Assembly: GCF_000247695.1 (NCBI RefSeq)
Contig: NW_004624743.1
Span: 8,186,800-8,250,799 of the forward strand
Length of the DNA: 64,000 bases
Direction of reading: 5' to 3'
Origin: Heterocephalus glaber
Lineage: Eukaryota; Chordata; Mammalia; Rodentia; Bathyergidae
Shown: positions 49,487-59,821 of the stretch, one piece after another
Layout: each line of letters starts with the position of its first letter
Numbering within the stretch: position 1 is the first letter of the stretch
The notes under the pieces: generated by a model
What the model saw: the letters and a program-made list of their open reading frames with translations, nothing else
What the model was told of the DNA's origin: nothing
Database searches by the model: none
Made by a program: the position numbers and the translations under genes

Positions 49487-49548
49487 GGTGCCACTTTCAG
49501 ATAAAAACATAGACCTGAATGGCATCATCCTGTCTCCAAGGAAACTGT
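49487..49548 (+). other. Candidate 62-nt exon of a divergent (antisense) transcript
   Basis: A good acceptor (pyrimidine tract, then CTGCAG|GG) and a consensus donor (CTGT|GTAAGTACC) frame 62 nt on the plus strand. Only one frame is open (VPLSDKNIDLNGIILSPRKL), and I do not recognise the peptide. With no flanking coding exon, I favour a non-coding antisense RNA. Plus-strand donor-like sites upstream at 48656 (ATA|GTAAGTC) and 49090 (AAG|GTAAGG) could end a preceding exon that starts from the 48.3-48.6 kb promoter. Human MEF2C has an antisense lncRNA (MEF2C-AS1) running in this direction, but equivalence is not shown. A chance splice-site pair is possible. Confidence 0.3.
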
Positions 49549-49671
49549 GTAAGTACCTCACTCACTGTGTACTTCTCTTATTCAGAGTTTAAAAGCCAGC
49601 TGAGTACTGAATAAGTGAGTGTTTTTATTTAATAATTATATGGGAGGTACTTTTTAGGAGCTCGCTAAAAA

Positions 49672-49956
49672 GAAACAGGTTCTTGATTGTTATGTGCGTC
49701 ATAACAAAACTCTCATGTTTTCATCATAGTTCATAAAATTATGTGTTTAGTCCTAACTGCTCCATCAATTCTCATTCTTAGTCACAAAACAGCTACTCAA
49801 AGTCCTAATGAATTGAGAGTTTCAAACTTTTCCAAGACCCGTTATTGTCCGACAAACTGTGTTAGAGGCCTCGTGCCAGGAGTAGTTTCCTAAGTGTAGT
49901 AAAACCCTGCTGAATTTTAAAAATGAAGAAAAATTACTTGAAAAAGAGTATTTTAT
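49672..49956 (+). repeat. Inverted duplication, left arm (285 bp)
   Basis: This is an almost exact reverse complement of 51379-51662. Reading along the arms I count about six substitutions and one single-base indel, roughly 97-98% identity. The sequence belongs to no repeat family I know and contains no ORF. It begins 124 bases downstream of the candidate plus-strand exon. The flanking sequences diverge abruptly at both ends, so the boundaries are sharp. Confidence 0.95.
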
Positions 49957-51378
49957 TGGTAAACATTAATGTCAATTTATTTGGCTTTTGGTGGCTTGAG
50001 GAATAAGCCAGCGAGCCGAGATGAAGTTATGTTTTTTAAGTCAGCAAAGAATATAAAACTTAGTGTAATGAGCAAGGTACAAATATTTGGGAAGGGCTTG
50101 GGAGCCTGGCAGTATTGTTTCCTTTCTTTCCTTTATTTTATGCTTTGCTCCTAAACTAATGTACATTTGTGCAGATAATTTCAAGGTTTTTAATTCATCT
50201 TCAAGAGCTACACAATGTAACGTGGAAATTTAAGTTTAGTTTCTAAATACTACTTTGTTACTCTGGAGAAGAGCCATTCCAAAAATATTTGAAATTTCTA
50301 TTAAATGTTTTGCTACCTATACTTCATTTTTTTATCATATTTGGATTACCTCCCTTTAAAATCCAATTATTTTCAGTAGGAAATGATTACTTACTATTGT
50401 TTATATATTTTTCATGAAAATACTCAAAATTTTCTATATACTCATGTAATTTTGCAATCTTTTTACCTTCCAGATAAGCTCTATGATTTATCTCATTTTT
50501 CAAACACAGACGTACTACTTTTCAGGAGCTGCATTTAAATCCAACTGCTACAACCCTGTGGTACTAGGAGTTTCTCATGTTATTTTCATGTACTTTTGTT
50601 ACTTGCGTCTTTCCACTTTTCCTCAGGAGTGTGATCCCTTGCTGAGCATAAATAGTAGAGGTGACCTCACTTAGCGTCTCAGACTCCTCCCGTTTAATAT
50701 TTATCTGTAGGCACATTTCAGTTTATCACTTAACTGTCAAAATGCAATAGCTACGCATTTCTGTGTTTATACCTTTTTACGTGTTTTAACAAATGCACCT
50801 TTCTGAATTGAGAAATAAGTTGTGTAAGATTAAGGAATTTGCTAGAACTTTGGAAGGGCCCAAAGATCTCTGAACCCAATAAAAAGGAACAAATCTGGAA
50901 GTTAGTCTTTCATGCCAATTGGAAGCTTCACAAATATGGAGTTTGAGGCCGGAAGGCTGCTCTTTGAAAGAGAAATTCCTGGGTGCAAAACAAGGGGGCG
51001 GGGCTTTTGCTGGCTAAAGTTGGAGGTAAAGGAGGGTTAAAATAGATCTTTGTCTCAACAAAAATCTGAAGCAAGCAAACAAAAAAGAACCTTCTAGCGG
51101 AAGTGGGTTGTCTTCTTCTAATTTGTTATTTTGAGGAAATGGAATCTTTTGACATTAATTCTTGTAGTGAGAACAAAAAGATAATATACACTGTGACACC
51201 TGTGGAACAATTTTAAATAATTACATTCAAATAGAGGTTTTGGAAAAAATTATAAAATTGATAAATTTAATTCAATCTTCTATACCAAGGGGAAAATGAA
51301 AACAGATATGTATGGCTGTGTTTTCACTGGCTATTTTACATTATAAAGAGGGCCATATGTATCTCTATCTCTCTATCT
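49957..51378. other. Spacer of the inverted duplication
   Basis: This is unique AT-rich DNA between the two arms. It has no recognised repeat apart from the CTCTAT microsatellite at its right end and no convincing ORF; two short ORFs of 61-63 codons look random. A patch at 50936-51030 contains an A/G-rich B1-like trace that I could not confirm. Confidence 0.5.
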
Positions 51379-51662
51379 ATAAAATACTCTTTTTCAAGTA
51401 ATTTTTCTTCATTTTAAAATTCAGCAGTGTTTTACTACACTTAGGAAACTACTCCTGGCACGAGGCCTCTAACACAGTTTGTTGGACAATAATGGGTCTT
51501 GGAAAAGTTTGAAACTCTCAATTCATTAGGACTTTGAGTAGCTGTTTTGTGACTAAGAATGAGAATTGATGGAGTGGTTAGGACTAAACACATAATTTTA
51601 TGAACTATGATGAAAACATGAGAGTTTTATTATGACGCACATAACAATCAAGAACCTGTTTC
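51379..51662 (-). repeat. Inverted duplication, right arm (284 bp)
   Basis: This is the reverse-oriented partner of 49672-49956, separated from it by a 1,422-bp spacer. The left end of this arm abuts a short CTCTAT microsatellite (about 51360-51380), and an old MITE begins shortly after the right end. Any transcript crossing both arms, in either direction, could form a stem of about 284 bp. Confidence 0.95.
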
Positions 51663-51679
51663 CTATTCAGCCGTAGTCA

Positions 51680-51895
51680 ACACTGTTTGGTAGAACTTTC
51701 TGTGATGACAAGCACATTCTACAGCTATACTTTCTAACAGGGAGACTGCCAGCCATATGTGGCTATTGGGCATTTGAATTGTGGTTACTACAGCAGAGAA
51801 ATTAAATATTGAATTCTATTTAATTAATTACATTTACAAAAACCTGAATGTGACTAGCTGCAATATTGGGTAGCATAGTTCTAGTCTAGATCATT
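51680..51895 (-). mobile_element. Ancient MITE (CCACATGTGGCT family), antisense
   Basis: 'CTGTTTGGTAGAACTTTCTGTGATGACAAGCAC...GCCATATGTGGCTATTGGGCATTTGAATTGTGG...ATTGAATTCTATTTAATTAATTACATTT' belongs to the same family as 34880-35078. It starts soon after the right arm of the inverted duplication. Confidence 0.7.
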
Positions 51896-53399
51896 TAAAA
51901 AATGTAGAGAGATTAAAATATGTATACATTTAAAATCATTGTCACTTACTTTTTATCTGTATGTCAACTATCATGGACCAGAGGTACCATCATTAATATC
52001 TAAAGAAGAAATATGCTCCAATATTTCTTTAGATGAATTTTAAGAAATATTGTCATGTGATTCACTAAATTTCAAAAGTAGTATCGTGCTTTCATCAAAA
52101 TGAAAAACCCTACTGTGGAGAATTTCTAACCCTTTGGCATATTGTAATACAATGTCATTTTGTACATTTACCTAACTATTTAGATTATTATTGCAGTGGA
52201 GTTTATTTATAACATTTTCCCAGAGATGAATGCTTTTAATATTGTTGATGGAAGGACATTGTAACATTGCTTTATAAGCTTGGGATAGCAACTTTTTAAA
52301 AGGCCATTATAAACATCTCCTTCAAAAAGATATTGTAATGAAAGTTCTAACTGTGGTGATAAATATTTGAAAAGTTCAGTTACAATTTCTGCAATATATC
52401 CTTGCAAATAATTTCAAAAATGTAAGCTGCCTACAGAGAAATTCACTTGACTTGCTTCTTCACAGCTGAGTCTGCTCCCAAAGCTCACATCAAAGTTTAA
52501 ATTTGCTCCCATGGCTTTTTGAGGCATTTAGTGAAAGTAAACATTAAGATGCATGATGATATTTTTATAATAATACTAATAAGGTAATATGTTAGGCAAA
52601 ATCGTTATTTGCCAAGTGATGCTGCAAATTTTAGATTTGCATACATTTAAAAAAATCAGTCAGCTCATTTCTTTGTAAGACATTGATCTAGAGGCTATGA
52701 GAAATACGTTTTAAATTTGGAAACATAATATTCATCCTTTTAGGAACTACATTTGTTGGACTTGCTCTTATCTTTTTGGATGGATAAAATTCTGATAAGT
52801 AGAGAGAAGAGACTTCTTTTGGCAGAAACTTGGACAAGCTATTCAGAGTGTTTCTTCTAAAGCAAAACAACTAGATTCAGGATAAAATATAATTTATAAT
52901 GATTTATTTGACTTTAAAAAAATTTGAACATCTCCAAAGATTCCTCATCTCAAAACTCAAAGCTCAAAATCTGTGAGCGGAAACTGGAGTGGAGAGAAAT
53001 TAGCAAACAGGAAAGGTGGATTGCATTGCGTAGGTTGCATTTTCCAGGATGCTGTTGGAAGGATGGCGGCCCTACGTTCAATTAGTCTTTTCATAAACCC
53101 GGGCTTGTTTTACAGATAGAGAGAACAAGTAAATACATCTGTAAACCCAAGTATTCTACTTCCTTTTATGTCTTTTGATATCTTCAGTAAGGTAGCCAAC
53201 TACTTTGTATTGATCGACCCACTTTCACGAAAAGGCCTATCATTGCTCAGAAGCCAATGTTCTAGGTTGAGAAAACATAGTCTATCTTAAAGAATCTTAT
53301 AAAGCAGTTCTCAGTATCTTTATAAAATATCACCTCTGATATTTGTATGCCTGTAAAAGTGTTTTTATTTAGACAGAGGGTCTGGGACCTCTGAATCCT

Positions 53400-53635
53400 T
53401 AACTACCACCTCAGTTTATTATGTATTGCTATGTGGTGTTAAATTTATCTTTTTACTGTGAAAGTCCCAAACATTAAAAAATAGAGATCACAGTGTAGTG
53501 AACTCCCATAAGTCTATAACCTGCCTTCAGCAACTGTCAGATCATGGCCAGTTTTCATTCCAAACTCCACCTCTCATTATTGTGAAGCTAATCCCAAGCC
53601 TGGCACCCTTTCGTTAATATTTCAGTAGGCATTTT
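53400..53635. repeat. Old interspersed repeat, family unassigned
   Basis: 'AGTGAACTCCCATAAGTCTATAACCTGCCTTCAGCAACTGTCAGATCATGGCC' resembles a widespread mammalian repeat reading 'aaccccatgtacccatcacccagcttcaacaattatcaactcatggcc'. I cannot name the family with confidence. Confidence 0.45.
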
Positions 53636-53650
53636 TTAAAAGCTAAGACT

Positions 53651-53830
53651 TTTGTTTATGGTACTGGGGATTGAATCCAAGGCTTTCAAAGTGAGCAACA
53701 TCCTCAACCATTTTTATTCTTTCAACTTTGAGACAGGGTCTCTCTCATTAAGTTGCCCGGCTGGGCTCAAACTTGCAATCCTTCTGTCTCATTCTCCCAG
53801 AGTGTGGAGATTACAGCTACCACATCTAGA
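53651..53830 (-). mobile_element. ID-B1 composite SINE (B4-like), antisense
   Basis: An ID-like half (GGTACTGGGGATTGAATCC) is followed by an antisense B1 half (TTTGAGACAGGGTCTCTCT...AAGTTGCCCGGCTGGGCTCAAACTTGCAATCCTTCTG...GAGATTACAGCTACCACATC). A 7-bp duplication TAAGACT flanks it. The ORF of 71 codons across it is spurious. Confidence 0.85.
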
Positions 53831-53991
53831 TAAGACTCAGGGTTTTTTTAAAGCTGGAATATTGTGAAACTGTGAAAGCAGACTGCTAACCTATAGTATT
53901 TTAATTCATAGCATTACTGTTTTATGAAGTGTGACATGTTAGGAACCAATATAATAGGACTCTAGAAGAGTAATGTACCTTCAAATTCTGG

Positions 53992-54115
53992 TTTTTTTAT
54001 TCCTTAAGTTTATTGGTACATTTTAGTTATACATTATAATCACATTCATCATTGGGCATTTGTACCTGTATGGGATATATCTTGTGGTTTTCTTTTTTTA
54101 AAATTCTGATTGAGG
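53992..54115 (-). mobile_element. Lineage-specific L1 3' end, antisense
   Basis: 'TTTATTGGTACATTTTAGTTATACATTATAATCACATTCATCATTGGGCATTTGTACCTG...ATCTTGTGGTT' is the same family as the insertion at 21374 with the clear target-site duplication. Confidence 0.65.
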
Positions 54116-54724
54116 GAAGATGAGGGGAGGATATTCTTACCTAACTAAATCAACACTGGAGCAGTATGCAAGGTTATGAAATGTTACAACAATACGTTAA
54201 AAATAGTAAAATGCTATTTTACAATTGCATATGCAAAAAAGAAAAATGAACCATATCTAAATCGCTAACCACACCTAAAACATAAATATTTCCTTACCAT
54301 CCTCAGATATACAAAATACTCAAAATCTCCTGGTTGTCTCATAAATTCGTATGCTTTGTACTGTTCATAGCATAACTCAAAGAAGGTTCATATATTATGA
54401 TTGGTTGATATGGCCATCCTTTTTAATCTAGAGATTTATATTTCTCTCTATTTGTTGAAGAAAGTGGATTGTATGTATCATGGAGCTTTCCAGAGCTTAA
54501 ATTTGCTGATGCATTCTTGCAGAGTTGTCTAATAAGCTATCCCATGTCTTACCTTGTAATTGGTAATTATGACCTCAAAACCTTGGTGGAAATTATTTCG
54601 GGAAGAATGGGGAAGACTACAGGTGTGGCTTCACAAAAAGGAGAGGTTTATGAAGCAGATGTTGATCATTGCCTAGTCACCTATTTCTTTGTGTTTGCAA
54701 GATAATAATATAATTCTTTTTTTA

Positions 54725-54855
54725 TCTTTTTAACTTTTATTTTATTTCTTAATACATGCTTGCAACACATAATGGTGACATTCATCATGGAGAGTTGGTA
54801 CATGTCCATAACACATCTTAATCCTTTGTTTTTCATCTCCTTCCTCTCATTTCTG
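54725..54855 (-). mobile_element. Possible L1 3' end, related subfamily, antisense
   Basis: 'TTTTATTTCTTAATACATGCTTGCAACACATAATGGTGACATTCATCATGG...GGTACATGTCC...ATCTTAATCC...CCTTCCTCTCATTTC' resembles the 21374 family in layout, but is diverged. Confidence 0.4.
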
Positions 54856-55814
54856 TTTTATTTAAGAATGTTTCTATCAAGATAAACTAGTTTGGTACTT
54901 TGAGATTCAATTTATGTATAAGGATAAATGTCTTATCTGCTGTGCTTATTTATCAGTTCTTAATGTGATGTATGGTTCTTTAGCATCCTGAAAAGATGGC
55001 CAGTGAGTTTTAAAAATACCATTCCGAAGACTGATGCTTTCTAATTCATTGCAGTTATACTTAGGCAGGCCCAATGTCCCACCTTTAGTTACTCTTTCTG
55101 TTTCAGTTGATTCTCGTGTTTTTAGAAAAAAACAAAACAACCCTCACGTTTTTGAGAGCTTCCCTGATAACTGATATGAAAAACTCCAACAGGCTTACCT
55201 TGAACATTTCCTTTTTAAACATAGAATCAGGCAGTTTTCCAAGAAGGCCTATTATTTCCTTGGAAATGGTACTTGAAGATCACATTATTGAAATGAAGGG
55301 AGTTTACAGTGACCGCCATGGTCCTTAACCTGAATCTTTTCAAAGGAAAGAGCTAAAATATATATTCTTTTCTTCGTTTTTTTAGGTAAACTATATTAAA
55401 AATCCATAGTAATTCTTAAACTTAATACATATTCAGGCCAGCAGGGTTTAGTTTAATAATGTAAATCTTATATCTGTCTGTCCTTTCTCCCAAATTGATA
55501 ATCCCAGTTCTTAACGATACTATTATATGGATTTACAGCAGGCTGGGAATAATAACACCCCCCCCCCAACCCGGAGGTATACACATCTTGCGGTTATCAA
55601 GTACAGACCCCTCTTCCCTGTGGAGCCATCCACACCGCTGTGTGTACTTCCTGAGTGGGTTCCCCTGTTGAAAGCCCTCAAGGCAGCACACTGGGGTGAG
55701 CCTAGGACTCCCCTCTGGGCTTCTCATCCCTTTGTGGTCTCACTTCCCATGTCTTTAAAACTATTGCTTCATTCATTTTTATGGTCAACTTGCCCTGTCA
55801 ACATTTATTTCTTT

Positions 55815-56150
55815 TTTTTTTGTTTATTTTACTTTAATAGTACACGGTTGCAGTGCATGCATTTTACAGTCCTCTTGAGGAGTCGGTCCTTGTACACAAC
55901 ACAGCTTAGTTCTTTTTTTAATCTCCTTCCTTCCCCCTCTCTCCCTCCTCTAGTTTCCCTTTCCCCTTTTCAATCTTGTTGATATTCTTAATCTTCTCTC
56001 ATGTTTATGGTATGTAACTTCCACATCTATTGAGGTTATTAGGTCCTTGGACCGGGCACATCTTCACTCTATCTCCCCATTCCCCCTCTCCTCAGCCCAC
56101 CCTCCTTGGGCCCCCGGACCCCTTCCCATTGTGTTTTTTTTATGAAGGGA
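55815..56150 (-). mobile_element. Possible L1 3' end, related subfamily, antisense
   Basis: Poly-T, then 'TTTATTTTACTTTAATAGTACACGGTTGCAGTGCATGCATTTTACAG', then long C/T-rich tracts (about 55925-55970 and 56070-56130) that would be G-rich polypurine on the element strand. A 151-codon plus-strand ORF runs into it and is not a gene. Confidence 0.45.
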
Positions 56151-56337
56151 GACTCATTCCATCATTACCAGTCCATCGTTTCAGTTTTCTCTAAAAAGAG
56201 TTCAGACGTATCTTATTAATCCAACTAGCATCTGAATGTAAAGCTCAATATTCAAAACAAAATTTAAAGCATTCTGAAGTGTGTGTATGTAGGAAATTCC
56301 TTTGAAACATTGCTGTAGTTTTATCCTCCCCTCGTCT

Positions 56338-56418
56338 TTATTTTCTTGTGCCAGGGATGGAGCCCAGGGTCCCGAGCATGCCAGGCAAGTGCTCTATCAC
56401 TGAGCTGCAGCCCAGCTT
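56338..56418 (-). mobile_element. ID element, antisense
   Basis: 'GTGCCAGGGATGGAGCCCAGGGTCCCGAGCATGCCAGGCAAGTGCTCTATCACTGAGCTGCAGCCC' is close to the classical rodent ID (tRNA-Ala-derived) sequence and differs from the lineage-specific ID-like copies elsewhere in the window. Confidence 0.85.
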
Positions 56419-56569
56419 CTGCTGCCATAGTTTCAAACTGATAGTTAGGGTTCTGGGAAACTTGCTGGCATTTTCCTGCACACTTACCTTTGCTTTTTCC
56501 ATCAGATGAACCTGCTTTATTTTCTCCCACTTAAAATCAAGTTTGTGGTTCATTCACATTCATTTCTCA

Positions 56570-56690
56570 AACATTTATTTTTCATGACCTATCATGTGTC
56601 CTATAAAAGACTTTTGGGGATACCATGATGAACAAGGCTCCATTTCTTTTAAAAAGTCTTGCAAATTTACTTTCACACAGAAAATTGTAG
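56570..56690 (+). repeat. Ancient L2/MIR-class repeat fragment
   Basis: 'CATTTATTTTTCATGACCTATCATGTGTCCTATAAAAGACTTTTGGGGATACCATGATGAACAAGGCTCC' matches the same class as 2815-2960. Confidence 0.5.
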
Positions 56691-56694
56691 ATGG

Positions 56695-57250
56695 ATATTC
56701 ATAACTTTTTTTGTAACCATCGAAAATACCTGGAAATACCCAAATGTCCATTAAAGGATGAATGGTTAAGAAGTCTATGATACGAGATTCTGTAAAATAC
56801 TTCTCAGCCATAAAGAATAATGAACTGTTGTTATAGGTTGTCATAGGCAACATCTTGAATGAACTTCAAGGAAATTATGCTGAGTGAAAATCCCTATCTG
56901 GGGCAAGGGGGAGAGAAGTGCTAAGGGGAGAGAGGGGAGCACTCAGGTTCTTGTGATGATAATGCAGTTATGGCTTTGCTATGGCTAGGTGTTACTCAAA
57001 GCTACAAAGTGATAAAATTGCACGGAGCCACACACACACACGCACGCATGCACACGCACGCACACACACCTGAGTGGGCTCGGTGGATTTCACCAGTGAC
57101 AGTTTCCTGGTTTGAATGTTGTAGTTTAGCAAGATGTTAACATAAGAAGCAGAAACTGGGTAAAAGGGGGCCAGGTTATCTCTATATTCTTTTTCTTTGA
57201 AGATTTTTGTTAATTTTTAATTACTTCAAAGTGAAAGTTTTTAGATTTCA
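56695..57250 (+). mobile_element. Old L1 3' region (L1M-type), sense
   Basis: 'ACCCAAATGTCCATTAAAGGATGAATGGTTAAG...TTCTCAGCCATAAAGAATAATGAA...ACATCTTGAATGAACTTCAAGG...ATTATGCTGAGTGAAA' is followed by the CA-rich stretch and '...GGTGGATTTCACCAGTGACAGTTTCCTGGTTTGAATGTTGTAG...GATGTTAACAT...AAACTGGG'. This order is that of the ancient L1 3' end and 3' UTR. Confidence 0.8.
57029..57069. repeat. (CA)n/(CG) interrupted microsatellite inside the L1 3' UTR
   Basis: CACACA runs with CGCACGCATG interruptions. This position is CA-rich in the parent L1 family. Confidence 0.9.
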
Positions 57251-57311
57251 TTTTTGTGCAGGATATGGAGAATTAAATAGCTAATTAATTTATTGTAGTA
57301 ATATTTTTTCA

Positions 57312-57540
57312 TTCATTAATTTTATTCGTACAGTTTAGGTATACAATATGCTGACATTCATTATTGGGAATTTGAACCTTTACATAATCTCTCTTGGTTC
57401 TTATTTTTCTTCCCCCTTCCCCTGCCCTCCCTTCAACCCGTCCATCCCTCCCTATTTACAAAGACTTTGTTTCTGTTTTTTCCTTTTCTCATATGTATTC
57501 CTTTTCCTTCTTTCCTTTCCCTTACCCTTCCCACCATTGT
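57312..57540 (-). mobile_element. Lineage-specific L1 3' end, antisense
   Basis: 'TTTTATTCGTACAGTTTAGGTATACAATATGCTGACATTCATTATTGGGAATTTGAACCTTTACATAATCTCTCTTGGTTCTTATTTTTC', then a C/T-rich tract and 'CCCTATTTACA'. It closely matches the 21374 copy in reverse. Confidence 0.75.
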
Positions 57541-57594
57541 AATAATGTTTAAGGGGAAGTAGTGTATACATACCTGTGGAGGAATACTATCTTT

Positions 57595-58070
57595 GTTTTC
57601 GTTTGCTATAACAAAGTGTCCTAGGGTGGGTATTTGATAAAGAGACTTATTTGGGTCTTGGTTCTAGTGTCTGGAAGGTCCAAACCACATGGGTCTGGCA
57701 CCTTGGTGGTGATGTAGCACGGTGGAGAAGCAGAGAGGGAACTGGCCAGGGCAGAGGAGCAGGTATGTGAGGGAGGAAGCCAGCGACCAGGGAAGGAGTG
57801 GGATGGGACCTTTTATAGCAAGCTGCTCTTGCGGAAGCTCCCCCAGCCCTCCCAGACTGGACCCCTTTCTGCAGGATTGCATGAATCCACAAGACTGCAG
57901 GCAGGTGCAGCCCCTGTGACCTAACCCCCTCACTCTAGGCCTCACAGGTTTTAAATTTCCTCCGCTTCAGCACAGCCACACTGGAGACAAGGCTGCAGCA
58001 AACTCATTTTTGGGAAGCAACACATACAGAAACCATAGCAAATACAACACATACACAAACTGTGGCAAAT
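57595..58070. repeat. Medium-reiterated mammalian repeat, family unassigned
   Basis: It opens with 'GTTTGCTATAACAAAGTGTCCTAGGGTGGGTATTTGATAAAGAGACTTATTTGGG...TGGAAGGTCCAAACCACATGGGTCTGGCACC' and ends '...GAAACCATAGCA'. This resembles a dispersed repeat of the form 'ctgctataacaaaataccatagactgggtggctt...cagtccatagca'. ORFs on both strands here are by-products. Confidence 0.55.
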
Positions 58071-59768
58071 ACCTTGTTTCCCATTTCCCAGTGAAAAGGG
58101 GATGTTGACTGTCTTCTAGACCTTTGGAGGCCAGTTGTGCTCCTGTCTAAGGCACCTGTACTAGCAGTGATGGACTAACAGAACAGCTGAGGTTGACTTC
58201 TCTTGGCCCACACAAAACAACATGCCTTACTTCTGAGGGCCACAATAAGATACCTTAACCTCACAAGGCAAACATATTATAAGAATGAGTTCTTATGAGT
58301 AACATGAGTCTCATTTTCCACATCACCCTCCCATGGAAATCCAAAAACCATTCCAATTTAAATATCAGTTAATTTTGTGTTGCATGGAACTTTGGGTCAT
58401 CTCTGGCCCTATTCTGCACCATCATCAGCAAGGATCAGCCAAAGCTTTGGCCCCATCTGCTTAGAAATAGCCTTTGTTTGTGAAGATCCACACAGTGTAG
58501 CAGTAAGTTTTGTACGTATACTGTCACTTGCTGATGTAGCTTATTTTAATTTGGTGACAGATTGTCACATATTTTGAGGTTATTTTTTTCAGTTTTTTTT
58601 CCTAAGGAACTAAGTAGAAAATATATTATTTTTGAATGCTGGAGGAAAATCTATATTTTGACTTTGTTAGTATTAGTAGGAAGCACTAGAAAAGCCATTC
58701 AGTCTGAATTTATGCTCTTGTCAGTCGTGACAACTCAGTTGTCTTAGCATTTTTATTAGGCTGTTTCTAAATTTCACAAGTCACAACATACGTGGGCTCA
58801 CAACACATAGGGTACGACTGTTTGGGTTCTTTCTGTTTTTGTTTTGAAGCACACCCCTCTTCTCAATGCCAGGAGACCTTCCTTGGAGTTACCACTGGAC
58901 AGAGAAGGGTGTCGGAATCAGTCCTTGTGTGTTACCACCATGCTCACTGGAAAGGAATTCTTTGAGTTGTTAGCTTGGTCTGAGCCTCCCTGAAATGAGA
59001 TCATAAAATGTCCATGTAGGCAGCTTAAGATTGTTTCCTTTGTCTTGATCGGCACAGTAGCCCATTTGAAATGACGTAAATTTATTTGTGAAATTCACCA
59101 CTTAGTTCTGTCTTTGGACTCTTGCTTCCTTTTTGAATTGATGTATTGGTGGGGTCTTGACCTATCTTTTTGGATTTTTCTATTACGTTTTATATTTAAT
59201 AGGTCATGGATTATTGATTAGATTTTGAGACTTTTTCTCATTTTCTGTGGTAATTTTGCATTACTTTTCATTTTAAAACTTTATTAATTTTGATTTTCTG
59301 AAGTAAACACTGGTTATGTGCTACTTCCTTTAAAATCATTCTAATAAAATATTCCAGAGTATGTCAATACTACAGCTGACTTAAAATATCTCTTTGTTGT
59401 CTTCTGGTATTTTGTGGGAAGTGTGTGGTTCTCATTTTTATATGGTCATGGGTTTTTCTGTGTCCTCTCTTATGTCTGTCCCTATATCTGAGAAAATGCT
59501 TAATTTCTTATTCTCATGTCTTCAGACAGAGTTAGTATAGAGAGTCTAGAAATTATATAACATTCCACATACTCTGTAGGTTGTCTGAAATCTTAAGATT
59601 GTGCCAGATTCAGTCTGGATACACTCCATCATACTGGTAAATAATACTACAATGATATTTTGAAGAGTAATAGGAATGAACAGAGAGAAAGTAGCCTTTT
59701 GCATAGACCTAGATCGAAAAACCTACTAACAAAGTTCTTAAAGAGTTTTTGAAGTTTAAATATTCTTG

Positions 59769-59821
59769 GGCCAGGGATTTAGCTCAGGTCCTGAGTTCAA
59801 TTCCCTGTACCAAAAAAAAAA
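59769..59821 (+). mobile_element. Internally deleted ID-like SINE, sense
   Basis: 'GGCCAGGGATTTAGCTCAGGTCCTGAGTTCAATTCCCTGTACC' plus an A10-11 tail. The family's central block, between the A box (TTTAGCTCAG) and the B box (GAGTTCAATCCC), is missing. A 7-bp target-site duplication ATTCTTG flanks it (59762-59768 and 59822-59828), so the short form itself was probably what inserted. Confidence 0.85.

Noticed and set aside
54469..54705. 78-codon ORF considered as a processed pseudogene
   Set aside because: The peptide is not recognised, and there is no poly-A tail or target duplication that I can see.
55527..55982. 151-codon plus-strand ORF
   Set aside because: It runs from a poly-C tract into the T- and C-rich antisense L1-like tail, so it is a repeat by-product.
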